DNA from: an uncultured Clostridium sp.
GTDB taxonomy: Bacteria > Bacillota > Clostridia > UBA1212 > UBA1255
NCBI GenBank assembly: GCA_900555605.1
Contig: USLW01000024.1
Span: 1 to 12,872 of the forward strand
Direction of reading: 5' to 3'
DNA length: 12,872 nucleotides
Positions within the stretch are counted from its first letter, which is position 1, and each line of letters starts with the position of its first letter. The translations under genes were made by a program, and so were the position numbers. Shown piece by piece: positions 7,043-12,872 of the stretch. The notes beneath the pieces are model-generated. The model saw only the letters and a list, made by a program, of their open reading frames with translations, did no database searches and was not told the DNA's origin.

Positions 7043-7290
7043 TCATCTGCAAATTTTCGAATAATTGCAGATAAATCCTGCAGGCATCGTCATCCAATTC
7101 AGCTGTTTATTGATTTCCCGAACTTCATCATACTGCTTTTGAATAATGATTTGCTCCTGATACGCATTTTTCTCCAACGGAAAACCAAAATAACGTTTCA
7201 GCTATGTGTCCGCTGCCTCCCGCGCGGGGACCGCACAGTTTGTGCATATTCCTGAACAAGTTTTAATGATGTTTCTCCGCGCCCGGCATT
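7043..7290 (-). pseudogene. Decayed gene remnant on the minus strand
   Basis: The 363 bases from 6974 to 7336 hold no intact gene, but the minus strand is protein-like. Upstream of a TGA at 7043-7045 one frame reads LKRYFGFPLEKNAYQEQIII (from 7201 downward), then QKQYDEVREINKQLN, a convincing amphipathic charged segment. The frame is broken by an in-frame TAG at 7202-7204, preceded by AREAADT. A second minus-strand frame (about 7231-7290) reads GETSLKLVQEYAQTVR, which would continue into the first after one frameshift near 7215-7230. There is no start codon or ribosome binding site. One stop and one frameshift in an otherwise natural-looking sequence suggest the 3' end of a gene dying after rearrangement. 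The family is not recognised. ATCTGCAA (7045-7052) and TTGCAGAT (7065-7072) form an inverted repeat at its 3' end. Confidence 0.5.
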
Positions 7291-7291
7291 T

Positions 7292-7303
7292 TATACTTAT
7301 GAT
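7292..7303 (+). promoter_or_regulatory. Candidate -10 region for the 7337 gene
   Basis: TATACT (7292-7297) and TATGAT (7298-7303) are adjacent 5/6 matches to the -10 consensus, 34-45 bases before ATG 7337. No convincing -35 box was found, so this is tentative. A ribosome binding site AGGAG lies at 7320-7324. Confidence 0.3.
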
Positions 7304-7336
7304 AAACAGCAAGCTGAACAGGAGTGTGAATGGCGG

Positions 7337-10297
7337 ATGTCTGAAATAAACAAAAGAAAAGTGATACCTGTCTGCGTGATCATTGCGGCCGCCTGCATAT
7401 TAATTGCCGCTGTCTTTCTATTTCTATGGAAAAGCGCCCGGCCTGAAAAGACGGAGCTTCCGAAAGCGCAGCTGATCCATGATGCGGAAAAGAAAACCGT
7501 TTCTTACCGCGGGGATGCGTACACAGTCGTAATTGATTATAATCTCAAATTTCAGATTGCCGAATATATTGTCAATCAAAAAAATATTCTGGCGGAAGAC
7601 CGGGGAATTTGTGTTGGAATCGATGTTCTGGATACAGGAGAGACCTTTTCGGAAAAGGTGGGATCCCTTTCCGGTTATGATTTTACCAGCCTGCAGCTTG
7701 ATCAGGATCCCGTGCTCGAATTGAATGAGGACGACATTTCGGCAGCTTTTACGTTTGAATCGCCCTATACGAATGAACACGTTCTGATTCACTTTAAACC
7801 GGAGGGCATCACGCTGACCTGTACCAGAACCTTTAAAAATGATTGTAAGGTAATCGGTCAGGCGTATCCGTCCGTAAATCTTGAACAGGATGCCATTGAA
7901 AGCATCCGCTGGGCTCGTTCCGGCGCAAGCTTTTGGATCGGAGGAAAAGCAGCGGATGTGAAAAATTATCTTTGCGCAGGTGCGCAATATGCTCCGGAAA
8001 CGAACATTAAGCGCGCTATGGAGGACATCTGCTTTACGCTTTTATCCGGAGAACAGGACGGAATTGCCGTGTCCTTTGCAGGAAGCTTTGCGTCTGCCGC
8101 GGAAGCGGAGCAGCAGGACGGGACAGACCACATGCGTCTGTTTGGGACAGAGGTGCAGCGGTATGAGTCAGGTGAACGGAAGCATTTAGAAATGAATGTA
8201 TTTTTAGCATCGGATTCAAAAAATACACTGCGCTATCTTACGGGTACAAAGGAGGGCTGGCCCAGCATAGGACATGGATCGGACGAATACAGCTGGAAAC
8301 AGACGGGGCGGGTAAGACTTCAGGGTTATCGCGCGTTTTCTGCGGTTAAGGCAGTAAAAGGCACGGTGAATACGGTCTCCTTCCAAATCTGTCCGCAGCA
8401 ATACGGCGATTATTATGATCTCGGAGATCTCAACGGCGTGGATGAGGTGCTGCTGTCGCAGATCCTGCATGATTTTTCCCGCACCATGATCATGGATTAT
8501 GATCTCGGTGCAGTTGCAGAGGCGCCGGGTATCTGGTTTGAGCTGCCGCCGCTGGAACAGCACTGGATTACAAACATCTATGGGGTTCTAAGGGATGATG
8601 CCGCTTTAGAGACACAGATGAATGCAATGCGCGTGATCCGGGATAAGCTCCAAGCAGCGGACGGACATCTGCTCAGCGCGTATCCGTATGTATCCGGCAA
8701 CAGCTGGGGCCATAATTACGCAGACATGGGAACTGCATATATTCTTTCTGTCTGCGGGCTGTACAATCTGACAGGAGATCGGGCGTTTGCCGATGAAATG
8801 CGAGTTTCTATGGAAAAGGCATTGGCGTATCAATATGAAACGTATTTGGATCCGTCAAAATACGTCTGCACGAACATGGAACGAAGCGGAACAAAAGCAG
8901 AGCCGTCTTACAGCGATTATTGGGAACACACAAGAGGCGGCTATAACGGCTACACAACGGTTCTGTATTACGACGCGCTGCGGGCAATGGCAGATATGGA
9001 ACGCCTTGTATACGGAGACAGCACAAAAGCAGACGGATACGATCAGCTTGCCGGAAAAATTCGGAAGGGCTTCAATGAAGTATTTTGGGATGAGGAACAT
9101 CAGACGTTCCTGTATTTTACCGGATCTGTCAATACAACATATCTTCCGGTTTTGAGCGCGCTGCTGAAGACGGATATTGTGCCGAAGGAGAAGGCGGCGG
9201 CCGCATTTCTGGAATATGAGCGGCAGTGTGCGGTATTTGATTTAAAGTTCCATCCCATGAATGTCTATGACCTGTACAGCTGGAACAAACCCTGTACCTA
9301 TACGCATTCCAATTTGGGGATGGACGGCGGGTGGTACGGCTGTTCTGACGGCGATTATTACGCCGGATTTCCGATTTACGGAGACCGTACGCTGCTGGAA
9401 CGCTACATCAACCATTTTACCGATCTGTTCGAGATCACGGGATTTTCCGGTTATCAGGCATATCAGCGTGACGGTGTAACGCCGGCTCAGAATTACGGTA
9501 CCAGCTCATTCCCGACACACGCGGCGCCGGTATGGGGGCTGTATACGTATGGGTACGGCTTTCAGCCGGCCTGTGACAGCTTGCGTATTGCGCCGTTTAT
9601 CAGCGAGAACATGGCTGGCTCTTCCGTAAAATACAGGTGGAGAGGCACGGATCTTACGGTAACGTATGATTCTCTGTATTCTTTTACGGTAGAAACCGCA
9701 ACCCTGCCGGCAGATATCTATGTCTGTTTTCTCAATCAGACTGCCGGCAAGGACTATGAAATCACAATCAACGGAACGAAACAGACTGTCGCGGCGGATC
9801 AGAACGGTACTGCGGCTGTTAGAATCGAAAATACCGGCAGGACTGCAGTTACGCTTACCAATCCCGATCCGGAAAACCGCTCGCCGGCCGGCACGAATCT
9901 GGCAGCAGGCAAACCGGCGGCCTGCTCGTCCACCTATTTTGCTGATTCCGTTATTGATTACTGGTCCGTCTGCCTTACCGACGGCAGCACGGAATCCGGC
10001 TTCTGGAGACCGGCGAATGAGGACACGGATCCGTATATTCGAGTGGCGCTGGGCAGGTCCTATGCTGTTGCTGAGATTTCCTGTGTATTAGAAAAAGAAA
10101 GGGAATATCGATATGTGGTTGAGGGGACAAACGATCCGCGTCTGGAGGCTTGGTCCGTGCTGGCAGACCGCAGGAGCGGAAAGCTATGCGGAGGAGAGAA
10201 AAAGCTGACGGAAACGATCTCCGGCACATACAGCTATATTCGCATCACATTTATCGGCGGACAAAATGTGAGCGTATCGGAAATCTGCATTTCTTAA
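7337..10297 (+). CDS. Membrane-anchored alpha/alpha-barrel glycoside hydrolase with F5/8C (CBM32-like) domain
   Basis: The protein has 986 residues. Residues 9-31 are a hydrophobic signal anchor without a clear cleavage site, leaving the enzyme outside the cell. Residues 45-350 are beta-rich, like the N-terminal super-sandwich of six-hairpin glycosidases. Residues 370-745 are helical and barrel-like, with YWEHTRGGYNGYTTVLYYDA (528-547), FNEVFWDEEHQTFLYF (579-594), a DGGWYG motif (663-668) and the closing PVWGLYTYGYGFQPACDSLR (731-750), as in GH78, GH95 and relatives. Residues 757-845 form a C-terminal beta domain. Residues 852-986 look like a discoidin/F5/8C carbohydrate-binding domain (NLAAGKPAACSS, DGSTESGFW, IRVALG, YIRITF). 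Given the GH28-like neighbour, an alpha-L-rhamnosidase or uronic-acid-type activity is possible, but I cannot assign the GH family. An overlapping MADV-stop leader at 7330-7344 is probably chance. The next gene follows after 54 bases without a terminator. Confidence 0.8.
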   Translation: MSEINKRKVIPVCVIIAAACILIAAVFLFLWKSARPEKTELPKAQLIHDAEKKTVSYRGDAYTVVIDYNLKFQIAEYIVNQKNILAEDRGICVGIDVLDTGETFSEKVGSLSGYDFTSLQLDQDPVLELNEDDISAAFTFESPYTNEHVLIHFKPEGITLTCTRTFKNDCKVIGQAYPSVNLEQDAIESIRWARSGASFWIGGKAADVKNYLCAGAQYAPETNIKRAMEDICFTLLSGEQDGIAVSFAGSFASAAEAEQQDGTDHMRLFGTEVQRYESGERKHLEMNVFLASDSKNTLRYLTGTKEGWPSIGHGSDEYSWKQTGRVRLQGYRAFSAVKAVKGTVNTVSFQICPQQYGDYYDLGDLNGVDEVLLSQILHDFSRTMIMDYDLGAVAEAPGIWFELPPLEQHWITNIYGVLRDDAALETQMNAMRVIRDKLQAADGHLLSAYPYVSGNSWGHNYADMGTAYILSVCGLYNLTGDRAFADEMRVSMEKALAYQYETYLDPSKYVCTNMERSGTKAEPSYSDYWEHTRGGYNGYTTVLYYDALRAMADMERLVYGDSTKADGYDQLAGKIRKGFNEVFWDEEHQTFLYFTGSVNTTYLPVLSALLKTDIVPKEKAAAAFLEYERQCAVFDLKFHPMNVYDLYSWNKPCTYTHSNLGMDGGWYGCSDGDYYAGFPIYGDRTLLERYINHFTDLFEITGFSGYQAYQRDGVTPAQNYGTSSFPTHAAPVWGLYTYGYGFQPACDSLRIAPFISENMAGSSVKYRWRGTDLTVTYDSLYSFTVETATLPADIYVCFLNQTAGKDYEITINGTKQTVAADQNGTAAVRIENTGRTAVTLTNPDPENRSPAGTNLAAGKPAACSSTYFADSVIDYWSVCLTDGSTESGFWRPANEDTDPYIRVALGRSYAVAEISCVLEKEREYRYVVEGTNDPRLEAWSVLADRRSGKLCGGEKKLTETISGTYSYIRITFIGGQNVSVSEICIS

Positions 10298-10337
10298 TAA
10301 CTGCATATCCGAAAAAATATATATTATTGATTATTGA

Positions 10338-10343
10338 AAGGGG
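10338..10343 (+). promoter_or_regulatory. Ribosome binding site fixing the start at 10352
   Basis: AAGGGG, followed by a second AAGGA, lies 8 bases before ATG 10352. The frame extends up to a TTG at 10334, but that codon is upstream of the Shine-Dalgarno and cannot use it. Confidence 0.8.
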
Positions 10344-10351
10344 AAGGAAAC

Positions 10352-11146
10352 ATGTTAAAGGGTTTGAAAAAATGGTTTGTGTTCTGTTTTGTGCTTGTTC
10401 TGGCATGTGTATGCGGAATCGGCGCGGTTTCTGCGGCGGATGAGGCGCTGGTCTGGGATTTCAGTGAAGGGATCGAAACAGATGGCAGCGGCGCGCAGGT
10501 TTGGGAGGGCTGTCATCCTAGTGTAGCCGCGCTCAGGTTTGACGAGACGGAAGGCGCGGCAAAAATCAACGTTTATTCTATCAGTTATTTGGGCGGATCG
10601 AATTTTTCCACCAGATTCTGGAACAATCAACTGAAGGTTCCCGTATCAGAGACACAGAACCGGTATGTAAAAATCAAGCTAAAGGTGGACAGCGATGTAA
10701 ATGCTTATCATTTTACAAAAACCCAGCTGAAGCTGCAGTGCGCCGGAGACGCTACCGCCTCCGCACAAATCGGTACCTGGTTTGAGACCCTGAACGGACA
10801 GGACGATTATGTAGAGGTCATCATCGATATGGGATTTACGGAAGAAAAGGAATTGAATATGCTGCGGCTTGATATTATCGCCGAGGAATCGGGGGACGGT
10901 AACACCGGAGCAGCAGGCTGGATGTATATCAAATATATCGGATTATTCGACACGTTGGAAGAAGCGGAGGCTTACGGTAAAGAGACGCCTGTACCGCCCA
11001 CTACGCAGCCCGCGGATACGACGCCTGTGCCGACAGAGCCCAATCAGGAAACCGGCGACAGCACACTTACTTTGGCAGCTATTTGTATTGCGCTGGCAAT
11101 GGGCGGCACCTGCCTGTATATACACAGAAAGCGCAGCCGGGCCTAA
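10352..11146 (+). CDS. Sortase-like-anchored surface protein, unrecognised beta-rich domain family
   Basis: The protein has 264 residues. Residues 1-28 are a signal peptide ending AVSA. Residues 31-200 form one beta-rich domain with WDFSEG, AAKINVYSISYLGG (69-82), AYHFTK (118-123), EEKELNMLRLDIIAEE (164-179) and YIKYIGLFDTLEEAEAYG (192-209). That last pattern is common at the end of carbohydrate-binding beta-sandwiches in surface proteins of gut Firmicutes, but I cannot name the family. Residues 211-230 are a Pro/Thr linker (TPVPPTTQPADTTPVPTEP). The end NQETGD (231-236), a hydrophobic stretch (238-257) and RKRSR form a plausible non-canonical sortase signal. It follows the 7337 glycosidase by 54 bases and is probably co-transcribed with it. 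A lipoprotein paralogue starts at 12281 beyond the AraC gene. The likely role is substrate capture at the cell wall (inference). Confidence 0.8.
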   Translation: MLKGLKKWFVFCFVLVLACVCGIGAVSAADEALVWDFSEGIETDGSGAQVWEGCHPSVAALRFDETEGAAKINVYSISYLGGSNFSTRFWNNQLKVPVSETQNRYVKIKLKVDSDVNAYHFTKTQLKLQCAGDATASAQIGTWFETLNGQDDYVEVIIDMGFTEEKELNMLRLDIIAEESGDGNTGAAGWMYIKYIGLFDTLEEAEAYGKETPVPPTTQPADTTPVPTEPNQETGDSTLTLAAICIALAMGGTCLYIHRKRSRA

Positions 11147-11187
11147 GCTGCGGAGGCCAGCCGCTGAAAATTTGTAAAGGCAAAGAG

Positions 11188-11231
11188 ATAAAACAGACGC
11201 TACCCGTAAAATGCGGCAGAGTCTGTTTTAT
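11188..11231. terminator. Bidirectional terminator between the convergent 10352 and AraC genes
   Basis: ATAAAACAGAC (11188-11198) and GTCTGTTTTAT (11221-11231) are a perfect 11-bp inverted repeat with a 22-base loop. CCG (11204-11206) and CGG (11214-11216) can add an inner stem. The arms supply T-rich tails in both directions. The AraC stop codon (11200-11202) lies in the loop, and one arm is inside the AraC coding end. Confidence 0.8.
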
Positions 11232-12039
11232 TCATTCTGTATTGTCCCGGGGTCATTTCCGTCACCTGCTTGAACATGCGGATAAAGTTGTTTGTATCAT
11301 GAAAACCGGTTTGCTGGCCGATTTCTTTTACGGATAAATTCGTATTGTAGAGCAGATTGCGGGCTTCTGAAATGCGCTTGAGCAGATGATATTTTTTCGG
11401 CGTATAGCCGATGGCGTCGCGGAAGCTGTGAATGAGATAGGCCTCGCTGATAAAAAAGCGCGCGGACAGCTCCCGCATAGTGAGGTCCTGCTGATAATGC
11501 TGCTCAATATAGTCCCGAATTTTGTAGACCATCTCATTGACTGGTTTTTCCTGGATCGGGAAGCATTGCGGCCGCTTGCGGAACAGTGTGACAAATAGCT
11601 GATTCAGATAATTTTTGATCATTGCGGAGCAATAGAAGTCGTTTCCGTAATATTCTTTATTGATGCTGTCCAAATAAAAGGTGACTGTTTCGGCGAATTC
11701 CGAGACATCAATACAATGGACAAAGCTTGCCGGCCGCAGCGTAAAGATAGAGGACAATTTATAGTCGTCGATATGTGTCTTTAAATACGTATCTTCGATA
11801 TGGAAGCCGTACCGCGCATAGGGAAAGCGCAGCGGCACCACCTTATGGGACTCGATATTGCTAATGAAAATCAGCGTATTTTTTCCTGCCGTATACTGCT
11901 TATTCATGATCCGGATATCAATCAGTCCTTCCGTGACGTACATAATTTCATGAGAATTTACATGCATATGCGTCGGACATTGGAAGGTATCGGCATCAAT
12001 TGTACGTTCGTACCAGGAGGCGCAAACCGGATCGGTCAT
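11200..12039 (-). CDS. AraC-family transcriptional regulator
   Basis: The protein has 279 residues, the normal length for an AraC/XylS regulator with a cupin sensor. Residues 15-100 form the cupin-type sensing domain, with a metal- or sugar-pocket-like H24-x-H26...H30-E31 (THMHVNSHE) and the YVTEGLIDIRI strand pair. Residues 170-270 are the double helix-turn-helix. The first helix pair is around LTMRELSARFFISEAYLIHS (186-205). The second is around VKEIGQQTGFHDTNNFIRMF (237-256), then the family signature VTEMTPGQYR. ATG 12039 has AAAGGA 9 bases upstream (12049-12054). It is transcribed convergently with 10352 and divergently from the 12281 lipoprotein. Such regulators usually activate sugar-degradation genes beside them, so 12281 and perhaps 7337-11146 are likely targets (inference). 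The inducer is unknown. Confidence 0.92.
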   Translation of the reverse strand: MTDPVCASWYERTIDADTFQCPTHMHVNSHEIMYVTEGLIDIRIMNKQYTAGKNTLIFISNIESHKVVPLRFPYARYGFHIEDTYLKTHIDDYKLSSIFTLRPASFVHCIDVSEFAETVTFYLDSINKEYYGNDFYCSAMIKNYLNQLFVTLFRKRPQCFPIQEKPVNEMVYKIRDYIEQHYQQDLTMRELSARFFISEAYLIHSFRDAIGYTPKKYHLLKRISEARNLLYNTNLSVKEIGQQTGFHDTNNFIRMFKQVTEMTPGQYRMNKTDSAAFYG

Positions 12040-12059
12040 TTATCATCATCCTTTGATAT

Positions 12060-12080
12060 TCTGATATGAAAAATATCAGA
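12060..12080. repeat. Inverted repeat in the AraC gene's leader
   Basis: TCTGATAT (12060-12067) and ATATCAGA (12073-12080) are perfect 8-bp arms with a 5-base spacer. The repeat lies between the predicted start of transcription and the AAAGGA ribosome binding site of the AraC gene, about 20 bases from its ATG. It could be an operator for autoregulation or an RNA hairpin affecting translation. Confidence 0.6.
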
Positions 12081-12100
12081 TAATAGAGATTTCTGTATAA

Positions 12101-12129
12101 AATTTAGCACAGAATACAGTTTGCGTCAA
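12101..12129 (-). promoter_or_regulatory. Promoter of the AraC-family gene
   Basis: On the minus strand TTGACG (12129-12124) is followed after 17 bases by TAAATT (12106-12101), preceded by TGC, which makes an extended -10. A leader of about 55 bases to the ATG at 12039 is implied. Confidence 0.65.
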
Positions 12130-12163
12130 TCTGGGGGCATTCATGCGCCCCGCGGCAGATTGA
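12126..12163. repeat. GC-rich interrupted inverted repeat overlapping the AraC promoter
   Basis: TCAATCTG (12126-12133) and CAGATTGA (12156-12163) are perfect 8-bp arms. Inside them GCAT (12137-12140) pairs with ATGC (12143-12146), and GGG (12134-12136) with CCC (12148-12150) around a one-base bulge. The left arm covers most of the AraC -35 box. It is not followed by a close T tract, so an operator is likelier than a terminator. Confidence 0.6.
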
Positions 12164-12208
12164 GCAGCATTGTTTTTAGTGATGAGAGAGCATAATATAA
12201 TGATGAAT

Positions 12209-12237
12209 TTTGTATGACCGGATTGTTATAATACAAA
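12209..12237. promoter_or_regulatory. Inverted repeat embracing the -10 box of the 12281 gene
   Basis: TTTGTAT (12209-12215) and ATACAAA (12231-12237) are perfect 7-bp arms 15 bases apart, and the right arm overlaps the end of the TATAAT box. A regulator bound here would block or reposition RNA polymerase. The same ATACAA/TTGTAT half-sites occur at 1769-1786. Confidence 0.45.
12224..12232 (+). promoter_or_regulatory. Extended -10 promoter of the 12281 lipoprotein gene
   Basis: TGTTATAAT at 12224-12232 is a perfect TATAAT with an upstream TG at the extended -10 position. No good -35 box lies 16-18 bases upstream, consistent with an extended -10 or activator-dependent promoter. It lies about 50 bases before ATG 12281. 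Confidence 0.65.
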
Positions 12238-12280
12238 GGAATGAATCTGTAACTAAAATGACAGAAAGGTGGAAATGAAG

Positions 12281-12872
12281 ATGAAATACGGAAAAACAGC
12301 GGTTATTTTGGTTTTGATATTCTGCTTGGCGGCTTGCGGAAGGCTGATCTCTTACGGAGCGGACGATGAGACGGTTTGGAATTTTGATCTTGACGGAGAG
12401 GTTACGGATTGGAAGGGCGCGCATCCCAGCGCCGCGGATCTGATATATGACAATATTGAGGAAGCCGCAAAGATCAATGTCTATTCCATCAGCTATCTCG
12501 GCGGCGGAAATGTTGCCACCAGAATCATGGCAGACGAGCTTGGCATAAAAGTATCTGCCAATGAGAATCGCTTCCTGAAGGTTAGAATGTATGCGGACCC
12601 CAGTGTCGCTGCATATCATTTTACAAAAAGCGTGGTCAGAGTCCAGCATGAGGGAGATACGGCGCATACGGAGCTGGGACCCGAAGTCATCGGCGCCGAT
12701 ACGTTTGCGGGTTTGACGGATAATGAAGGCTATATTGAGACAATTATCGATTTGGGATTCCAGGAGGAAAAGACGCTGAATATGCTGCGGGTTGATCTGA
12801 TTGCGGAGGAAATTGGTTCCGGCAGCGAGAGTAAAATCGGATATCTGTATATCAAGTATATCGGCTTGTTCG
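12281..12872 (+). CDS. Surface lipoprotein, paralogue of the 10352 protein (partial at window end)
   Basis: The first 197 residues are visible and the frame is open to the window end. ATG 12281 is chosen because AAGGTGG (12266-12272) lies 8 bases before it; the in-frame ATG at 12275 is too close. Residues 1-19 are a lipoprotein signal (MKYGKTAVILVLIFCLAACG) with lipobox LAAC and Cys19 as the lipidation site. From residue 30 the domain matches the 10352 protein along its length: ETVWNFDLDG, AAKINVYSISYLGGGN, AAYHFTK, EEKTLNMLRVDLIAEE and YIKYIGLF. The sibling is wall- or membrane-anchored at its C terminus, while this one is lipid-anchored at its N terminus. It is transcribed divergently from the AraC gene and is its likely target. 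The probable role is surface or membrane-proximal glycan binding (inference). Confidence 0.85.
   Translation, partial: MKYGKTAVILVLIFCLAACGRLISYGADDETVWNFDLDGEVTDWKGAHPSAADLIYDNIEEAAKINVYSISYLGGGNVATRIMADELGIKVSANENRFLKVRMYADPSVAAYHFTKSVVRVQHEGDTAHTELGPEVIGADTFAGLTDNEGYIETIIDLGFQEEKTLNMLRVDLIAEEIGSGSESKIGYLYIKYIGLF

Noticed and set aside
7424..7987. 187-residue minus-strand open frame
   Set aside because: Antisense shadow of the N-terminal part of the 7337 glycosidase, with no recognisable domain or start signal.
9720..10091. 123-residue plus-strand open frame in another phase
   Set aside because: Arg/Pro-rich shadow of the 7337 gene in GC-rich sequence, with no start signal.
12126..12180. 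Rho-independent terminator reading on the plus strand
   Set aside because: The hairpin is strong, but the T tract (12173-12177) starts 9 bases after it and no gene is transcribed into it from the left. The AraC promoter overlap favours an operator.
12176..12667. 163-residue minus-strand open frame
   Set aside because: It overlaps the 12281 lipoprotein gene, which has a ribosome binding site, lipobox and clear paralogue at 10352.
1..12872. CRISPR array, tRNA, rRNA or intact insertion sequence
   Set aside because: No regularly spaced direct repeats, cloverleaf-type sequence, rRNA-like stretch or transposase with terminal repeats was seen on either strand.

Overview
The window looks like part of a cell-surface carbohydrate-utilisation locus from a Gram-positive, Clostridia-like bacterium (Firmicutes). 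This is inferred from strong AAGGAGG-type ribosome binding sites, signal peptides followed by Pro/Thr-rich linkers and C-terminal membrane anchors with basic tails, sortase-like ends such as NQETGD, and the LacI and AraC regulators. Species cannot be named from sequence alone. There is no tRNA, rRNA, CRISPR array or intact mobile element in the window.

Layout. Positions 2-148 are the 3' end of an unrecognised gene, closed by a rho-independent terminator (168-200). Positions 201-622 hold a possible decayed coding relic and an AT-rich promoter region with paired palindromes. A LacI-family regulator follows (623-1639), closed by a perfect 16-bp-stem terminator. A presumed operon comes next: a membrane-anchored LamG-like binding protein (1916-2848), a 1052-residue GH28-like beta-helix enzyme overlapping it by 14 bases (2835-5993), and a second LamG-like surface protein (6116-6973). 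Positions 6974-7336 hold no intact gene, but the minus strand carries what looks like a decayed gene. Then come a 986-residue membrane-anchored alpha/alpha-barrel glycosidase with a C-terminal F5/8C (CBM32-like) domain (7337-10297) and a sortase-like-anchored protein of an unrecognised beta-rich family (10352-11146). A convergent AraC-family regulator follows (11200-12039, minus), then a divergent intergenic region rich in inverted repeats. The last gene is a lipoprotein paralogue of the 10352 gene, cut by the window end (12281-12872).

How it fits together (inference). A GH28-like enzyme beside an alpha/alpha-barrel glycosidase suggests attack on a pectin-type polymer such as homogalacturonan or rhamnogalacturonan at the cell surface. 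Three homologous LamG-like domains and two copies of a second domain family, all surface-tethered in different ways, would bind substrate or products. LacI and AraC regulators would sense the released sugars. No sugar transporter or cytoplasmic sugar-processing gene is present in the window, so those would lie outside it or elsewhere.

The most interesting material is the pair of poorly defined surface-domain families: the FG-S-RR...GNDQ-D family (three copies) and the INVYSISYLGG...YIKYIGLF family (two copies flanking the AraC gene). Both are candidates for undescribed carbohydrate-binding modules.
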